A stretch of 64,000 nucleotides of DNA, taken from an uncultured Oscillibacter sp. Its GTDB lineage: Bacteria; Bacillota; Clostridia; Oscillospirales; Oscillospiraceae. The DNA lies in NCBI GenBank assembly GCA_902476875.1, contig CABSFC010000002.1, forward strand, positions 1-64,000, read 5' to 3'. This document shows, one piece after another, positions 59,445 to 64,000 of this stretch (the first letter of the stretch is position 1; the number at the start of each line of letters is the position of its first letter). The notes under the pieces are model-generated. The model made no database searches, had not been told where the DNA came from, and worked only from the letters and a program-made list of their open reading frames with translations. The position numbers were made by a program, and so were the translations under genes.

Positions 59445-61516
59445 ACATTGAGTTTTCAGACGGTTATCTGGCATCCATCTGGGAGAAAATCGACTGGAAC
59501 GCCGCAGAAAAAAAGCTGTCTGATTTGCAGGAGAAGTTGACCATCGCGGCGTTTCGCCGGAATAACAGGGAAATTGTGAATCTCCAGAAACAGATTGTCC
59601 GTGATCTTGACATCAAATGTCTGGCAGTCCGTCATGTGGCCAATTCAACGTCCAGCCCCGGAGTAGACGGTGTCAAATGGCGCTATCCGGCAGAACTGAT
59701 GCGAGCGGCATTATCTCTGACTTCCAAAGATTATCACGCTTCGCCGCTGCGACAGATCTGTCTGGTCGCAAAGAACACAGGAAAGGAACGGCGGCCACAG
59801 CTCCCCACCTACTATGATCGGGCCATGGGTGTTTTGTATGGGTATTCCCTGATCCCAGTAACGGAGGCCTGGGCCGAGCGGAAGTCTTTTGCGTTCCGTC
59901 CTGGACGGTCTACACAGGATGCCCACGCCTATATATTGGAGGCGTTAAAGGGAACCGATGCGCCGGATTATGTAGTTTGTGGGGACATCAAAGCCTATTA
60001 CGCTCATATTCAGCATTCATGGCTTCTGAAGAACGTGCCAATGGACAAGCGGGTACTGAGTGAAATGCTGAATGCGGGAGTCGTCTTTGCCGGTGAACTC
60101 TTTCCTCGGGATGGAGAGGGGATTTCAGAGGGGGCCAATCTTTCCCCATATCTCGGCAACTTCGTGCTGGATGGGTTGCAAAAGCATATTTATCAGGCCC
60201 TCCATGGCACGACCTCTCCAAAGGACTTCGCGAATGGAAATCTGATTCGGTTTGCTGATGACGTGTTAATCACCGCCCGCTCTATGGAGGATGCGGAACG
60301 GATTCTGGAATGTCTGGAAAATTTCCTTGCTGTCCGGGGACTCAACCTGTCGAAAGAGAAAAGTCGGATTTGTGCTGTGGCCGATGGCTTTACATTTCTG
60401 TCACGCACCTACATACGGCGCAATGGGCTGACGTACTCCTATCCCTCTGATCCTGCGGTGGAGCGGTTCATAAGCGAGCTGCGAACAACCATCATTTCAA
60501 ATCGTAAATCTCAGCGTCACCTGATCCTGACGCTGAACCGCAAGCTGAAAGGCTGGGCCGGCTACCATCGGTACAGCGACGCAGAACAGGCTTTCCGGCA
60601 GGTAGATGTGGCCGTTCAAGCAGCTTTGCTGGAGGCCGCTATCGCAAAGCACCCGCGTCTTGCCTTGCCCAAAATAAAGGCAAAATACTGGTATAAGGAA
60701 GCAGATGGGCGGCATTGCTATGCCTTGCCCGATGATAAAAGCGTCCGGGTGATTCGCCTGGAGGATACCCTGCTGATTACCCACAGTAAAATCAAGACCA
60801 ACGCAAATCCCTTTGTGGAGCGGGATTATGCGGAGAGCAGGACGCACATGAGGGAGGTTCAGAATGTAACGGGGCCATACCGCGCTATATGGAAGCGGCA
60901 GAGCGGTTACTGCCATTACTGCGGACGTCCAATTCTGAGCGATCAGCCCCGTACAGTCGTTCAGCTTGATCTCAGCCGTCCGCCATCCGTCAAAAACTCC
61001 GCCTATATCCATAAGCTGTGCGAACCAAACGAGTTTGAAATCGTGCGCACCATGGAGGATATTGATTCCATGACCACCTACGATGTTCTTCGAGTGTTGG
61101 AGCAAGTTGCGGGAGCACCGAAAAAGGGTAGCAGGGTCAAGAAAGATATTGAGCCAGATTGGAAGCACTATAAGCTCAAACAGTATTTCGAAAAGTGTAC
61201 CGCTGCTTCTGTCACGCTGACTTTCCAACAAATTGAGGAAATTGATGGTCGTCCCCTTCCTAAATCGGCGTGGCAGTCTAAGAATTGGTGGTACCCAAGA
61301 GGAAACTGCAACATGATTGCGGAGGCATGGATCACAGAGGGCTATTCGCTCCGCTCCTTTGATTTGGAGGCAAAAAAAATCACACTGCACCGTGACAGCG
61401 AGGGGATGTCTAAGCTGGATATTCCAAAGGAGTTGACAGCTGGAAAAATTCCGGATGACGCTAAATTTGAGTTGGAACGGCATATGCAGTACATTATTGA
61501 AAAGTATATGCTCTGA
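59441..61516 (+). CDS. Group II-like reverse transcriptase with extra C-terminal domain
   Basis: 691 residues. RT0-like LAVRHVANSTSSPGVDG (near 60-80), FAFRPGRSTQDAHAYI (about 150), catalytic Asp in VVCGDIKAYYAHIQ (about 180), SEGANLSPYLGN in place of the usual PQGGxxSP (about 229), and RFADDVLI (about 269; YADD in most). A maturase-X-like LKGWAGYHRYSDAEQAF follows, then GYCHYCGRPILS, like the first half of an HNH endonuclease but lacking the second cysteine pair. The last 110 residues (VTLTFQQIEEIDGRPLPKSA; WWYPRGNCNMIAEAWITEGY) look like a small stand-alone domain I know as DUF7662. No intron RNA surrounds it. Confidence 0.88.
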   Translation: MNIEFSDGYLASIWEKIDWNAAEKKLSDLQEKLTIAAFRRNNREIVNLQKQIVRDLDIKCLAVRHVANSTSSPGVDGVKWRYPAELMRAALSLTSKDYHASPLRQICLVAKNTGKERRPQLPTYYDRAMGVLYGYSLIPVTEAWAERKSFAFRPGRSTQDAHAYILEALKGTDAPDYVVCGDIKAYYAHIQHSWLLKNVPMDKRVLSEMLNAGVVFAGELFPRDGEGISEGANLSPYLGNFVLDGLQKHIYQALHGTTSPKDFANGNLIRFADDVLITARSMEDAERILECLENFLAVRGLNLSKEKSRICAVADGFTFLSRTYIRRNGLTYSYPSDPAVERFISELRTTIISNRKSQRHLILTLNRKLKGWAGYHRYSDAEQAFRQVDVAVQAALLEAAIAKHPRLALPKIKAKYWYKEADGRHCYALPDDKSVRVIRLEDTLLITHSKIKTNANPFVERDYAESRTHMREVQNVTGPYRAIWKRQSGYCHYCGRPILSDQPRTVVQLDLSRPPSVKNSAYIHKLCEPNEFEIVRTMEDIDSMTTYDVLRVLEQVAGAPKKGSRVKKDIEPDWKHYKLKQYFEKCTAASVTLTFQQIEEIDGRPLPKSAWQSKNWWYPRGNCNMIAEAWITEGYSLRSFDLEAKKITLHRDSEGMSKLDIPKELTAGKIPDDAKFELERHMQYIIEKYML

Positions 61517-61645
61517 AAGGCCAAACTTATCTTGCTTCAATCGCCAAAGCCAATCGAACAAATCTTCGATTTTCCGGCTTGCCATATAGATTATGCGGCC
61601 GTGATATGCTATAATAAGTTCATATCGCAGACGGGAGATAGTGCA

Positions 61646-62368
61646 ATGGCAATCGAGAACGGCGAGTGGATCATGCGTGGCCTGGAGTGGGACGACCCCA
61701 GCCGCATCCAAAGCTGGGAAGAATTGATCGACTGGATCAACGAGATCGGGTTCCTTCCCCTGTTCAAAAATGAGATCCACGGCTTTTCTGCGGAGGAGAA
61801 CACCTCCGATCTCTACTGGTGGACTGGGGATGAAGCGCAGGACCCGTGGGAGTGGCGGGAGCTGATCGCCCGCAGCGGCCAGGTGGCCTACGGCAAATTC
61901 TTCGGCAAAAAGGCGGGCTTCATCTCAAAAGCGTGGTTTCCCCACTTTGCCAACTACCGGCGGGACGGCTACGACTTTGACAGCCGCTGGGACGAGGAGC
62001 TTGCCAGTATTCGCTGCAAGCGGGTCATGGATCAATTCGAGCATAAGGACGAACTGTTCTCCTTTGAGCTGAAGCGGCTGGCTGGCTTTGGCAAGGAGGG
62101 CGAAAAGAACTTTGAGGGGATCGTTACCGACCTCCAGATGCAAGGTTATCTGCTGATCCGGGACTTCCGCAGGCGCATCAACAAGAAAGGGCTGGAGTAC
62201 GGCTGGCCCATCTCCGTCTACTCCACGCCAGAGGCTCTGTGGGGTTATGACCACATCGCCACCGCCTACCGGACCGATCCGGCTGCGTCCAGAGAGCTGA
62301 TCTACCAGCAGGTGCGGAGGAACTTCTCGGAGGTGGAGGATCTGGAACTGGACGTCGTTCTGGGCTGA
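61646..62368 (+). CDS. AlkZ-related protein (DNA glycosylase-like)
   Basis: 240 residues, ATG 61646 behind GGGAG. IQSWEELIDWINEIGFLPLF, DPWEWRELIARSGQVAYGKF and WFPHFANYRRDGYDFDSRWD match, to my memory, the AlkZ-related family of Firmicutes, with winged-helix character like AlkZ/YcaQ glycosylases that unhook DNA crosslinks. The catalytic QxQ motif of true AlkZ is not evident. Adjacent to a Y-family polymerase and downstream of ExoIII-RT, which supports a DNA-repair setting. Confidence 0.6.
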   Translation: MAIENGEWIMRGLEWDDPSRIQSWEELIDWINEIGFLPLFKNEIHGFSAEENTSDLYWWTGDEAQDPWEWRELIARSGQVAYGKFFGKKAGFISKAWFPHFANYRRDGYDFDSRWDEELASIRCKRVMDQFEHKDELFSFELKRLAGFGKEGEKNFEGIVTDLQMQGYLLIRDFRRRINKKGLEYGWPISVYSTPEALWGYDHIATAYRTDPAASRELIYQQVRRNFSEVEDLELDVVLG

Positions 62369-62424
62369 GCGCCCATAATCCCGCACGGTGTAAGGCATAC
62401 TACGAAAAAGGAGGCAACCGGGGC

Positions 62425-63948
62425 ATGAAAAATCGAACCTGTCTTTGCATAGACCTCAAATCATTTTACGCCTCGGTGGAGTGCGTGGAGCGGGGCTTGG
62501 ATCCCATGACTACCAATCTGGTGGTGGCAGATAAAAGCCGCACGGAAAAGACGATCTGTCTGGCCGTGACTCCCTCTCTCAAAGCCTACGGTATCTCGGG
62601 CCGGGCGCGGCTGTTCGAGGTCGTCCAGCGGGTAAAGGAGGTCAACGCCCAGCGGCGGCGCTGTGCCCCCGGCGGGCAGTTCACCGGTGTCTCTTGGAAC
62701 GACCCGGAATTGAAGAGACATCCGGAGCTGGAGCTGGACTACATCGTGGCCCCGCCGCGGATGGCCCACTATATCAAGTGGAGTACCCGTATCTATCAAG
62801 TATATCTGAAGTATGTGGCCCCGGAGGACATCTTTCCATACAGCATCGACGAGGTGTTCATGGACATCACCGATTATCTGGATACCTATCAGCTGACGGC
62901 GCGGGAGCTTGTCCGGAAGATGATCCTGGATGTGCTGGAAACAACAGGTATCACCGCCACGGCGGGCATGGGAACGAATCTGTACCTCGCCAAAGTCGCC
63001 ATGGATATCGTTTCAAAGCATATCCACCCGGACGGGGACGGTGTGCGGATCGCCAAGCTGGACGAGATGACTTACCGGCGCCTGCTCTGGGAACACCGCC
63101 CCCTAACAGACTTCTGGCGGGTTGGGCCGGGTTACGCCCGAAAGCTGGAGGCCAACGGCCTATATACCATGGGGGACATTGCCCGATGCTCCATCGGCAA
63201 AGAGATGGACTACTATAATGAGGAGCTGCTGTACAAGCTATTTGGCATCAACGCAGAGATTTTGATCGACCATGCCTGGGGCTGGGAGCCGTGTACCATC
63301 GCGGATGTCAAAGCCTATAAGCCGGAAAACAAGAGCATCGTCTCCGGGCAGGTTCTCCAATGCCCGTATGGGTTTGAGAAAGCGAGGCTGGTGGTGCGCG
63401 AGATGGCGGACGCTTTGTCGCTTGATCTGGTGGATAAAGCACTGGTGACTAACCAAATCGTGCTGACGGTGGGCTATGACCGGGAGAATCTGGACGATCC
63501 TCAGCGGCGAAAGGGCTATGCGGGAGAAATTACTACAGACCGCTATGGGCGGAAAATCCCCAAGCACGCCAATGGCACCATCAATCTGGACCGATACACT
63601 TCTTCCGCAAGCGAGATCATCCGGGCGGCGATGGAGTTGTTTGACCGTATCGTGGATAAAAAGCTGCTGGTGCGGCGGCTGAGCATTTCCGCCAACCACC
63701 TGATCTGCGAGGCGGATGCGCCCAAGAAGGCTGCGGCGGAGCAGATGGACCTGTTCACCGATTATGCCGCCCGAGACGAACAGCGCAAAAAGGCAGAGGC
63801 CGCTCAGGCCCGGGAGCGAAAAATGCAGGAGGCCATACTGAGCATCAAGAAGAAATACGGCAAGAACGCCATCCTCAAAGGTATGAATCTGGAGGAGGGC
63901 GCAACGGCTCAGGAGCGGAATAAACAGATCGGTGGACATCATGAGTAA
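62425..63948 (+). CDS. Y-family DNA polymerase (UmuC/DinB-like)
   Basis: 507 residues, ATG 62425 behind AAAGGAGG. Catalytic acidic residues in CIDLKSFYASVE (Asp10) and YSIDEVFMDIT (about 138-146), then TATAGMGTNLYLAKVAMDI and the HhH-like LTDFWRVGPGYARKLEANGL. Y-family enzymes copy across damaged bases, at the cost of errors. The C-terminal 80 residues are charged helix with an EQMDLFTDY segment, which looks like a beta-clamp-binding QxxLF site. Together with AlkZ-like and ExoIII genes it makes a repair/mutagenesis set. Confidence 0.92.
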   Translation: MKNRTCLCIDLKSFYASVECVERGLDPMTTNLVVADKSRTEKTICLAVTPSLKAYGISGRARLFEVVQRVKEVNAQRRRCAPGGQFTGVSWNDPELKRHPELELDYIVAPPRMAHYIKWSTRIYQVYLKYVAPEDIFPYSIDEVFMDITDYLDTYQLTARELVRKMILDVLETTGITATAGMGTNLYLAKVAMDIVSKHIHPDGDGVRIAKLDEMTYRRLLWEHRPLTDFWRVGPGYARKLEANGLYTMGDIARCSIGKEMDYYNEELLYKLFGINAEILIDHAWGWEPCTIADVKAYKPENKSIVSGQVLQCPYGFEKARLVVREMADALSLDLVDKALVTNQIVLTVGYDRENLDDPQRRKGYAGEITTDRYGRKIPKHANGTINLDRYTSSASEIIRAAMELFDRIVDKKLLVRRLSISANHLICEADAPKKAAAEQMDLFTDYAARDEQRKKAEAAQARERKMQEAILSIKKKYGKNAILKGMNLEEGATAQERNKQIGGHHE

Positions 63949-63988
63949 ACGGCGCGAGGTCTCTACGGAGTTATCCGCTTATCAATGA
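63941..63988 (+). pseudogene. YolD-like N-terminal remnant at the window edge
   Basis: ATG 63941 overlaps the polymerase stop; MSKRREVSTELSAYQ resembles the start of YolD-like proteins, which usually follow such polymerases, but TGA comes after 15 codons. Either the gene is broken here or the resemblance is chance; the window ends 12 bases later. Confidence 0.35.
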
Positions 63989-64000
63989 TATAAGAGTGAA

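Noticed and set aside
58531..61700. A mobile group II intron around the RT
   Set aside because: No GUGYG-type 5' end, no domain V-like hairpin downstream, and an ExoIII gene directly overlaps the RT start.

Overview
The window looks like chromosome of an anaerobic, spore-former-related gut Clostridium (Oscillospiraceae type) carrying a large integrative conjugative element. The reasons are Gram-positive style ribosome binding sites, frequent GTG and TTG starts, a moderately high GC content, an IreB homologue, DUF4317, SLH and Cna-B/SpaA surface proteins, and a GPR-like spore protease homologue. The organism is inferred from gene content; no rRNA is present to name it.

Layout. (1) 1-3.25 kb is chromosomal. 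It has a strongly structured noncoding stretch, a 49-residue membrane peptide, an Asp/Glu racemase family protein, a YitT transporter-like protein, a three-gene cluster ending in a sigma region-4 protein, and tRNA-Thr(TGT) and tRNA-Tyr(GTA) behind a clear sigma-A promoter. (2) 3.4-42.6 kb is the conjugative element, nearly all on the plus strand with many 1-20 bp gene overlaps. Its establishment/antirestriction block (3.5-13.9 kb) holds three ArdA-like proteins, a DUF4314 protein, a Dam-type methylase, a broken DUF3849 gene and a SpoVG homologue. The surface block (13.9-22.8 kb) holds a membrane-anchored protein, a sortase, a CAP protein and a 2064-residue thioester/SpaA adhesin. The mating channel (23-34.4 kb) holds a DUF3852 pilin-like protein, TrbL/VirB6, PrgI/VirB3, VirB4 and an NlpC/P60 hydrolase, interleaved with a split cytosine methyltransferase, an N6 methylase-like protein and a PP-loop protein. 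The DNA-processing block (36.8-42.6 kb) holds a candidate oriT, a relaxosome protein, a MobP/MobL-type relaxase with Sel1 repeats, a TOPRIM primase-like protein, the VirD4/TraG coupling protein and a small winged-helix protein. (3) 42.9-50 kb carries a tyrosine recombinase, a five-repeat zinc-ribbon protein and a 1589-residue beta-helix/SLH surface protein. (4) 50.2-58.5 kb is a patchwork of regulators and small operons: XRE proteins, DUF4317, IreB, a NYN-domain nuclease, a GPR-like operon and a tandem pair of XRE genes. Part of it is clearly AT-richer than its surroundings. (5) 58.7-64 kb is a nucleic-acid-repair-like island: an ExoIII-type endonuclease translationally coupled to a group II-like reverse transcriptase with an extra C-terminal domain, then an AlkZ-related protein and a Y-family DNA polymerase.

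The observations I would follow first are these. The ExoIII plus reverse transcriptase pair resembles, in two genes, the endonuclease-RT order of APE-type retroelements and sits next to repair genes. At least eleven unrelated proteins of the conjugative element end in a short Gly/Glu-Met-x-Met/Leu tail, which could be an export or recognition tag. A cytosine methyltransferase is split over two genes that overlap by 485 bp in different frames. A giant sortase-motif adhesin ends directly at LPRTGY without a membrane anchor.
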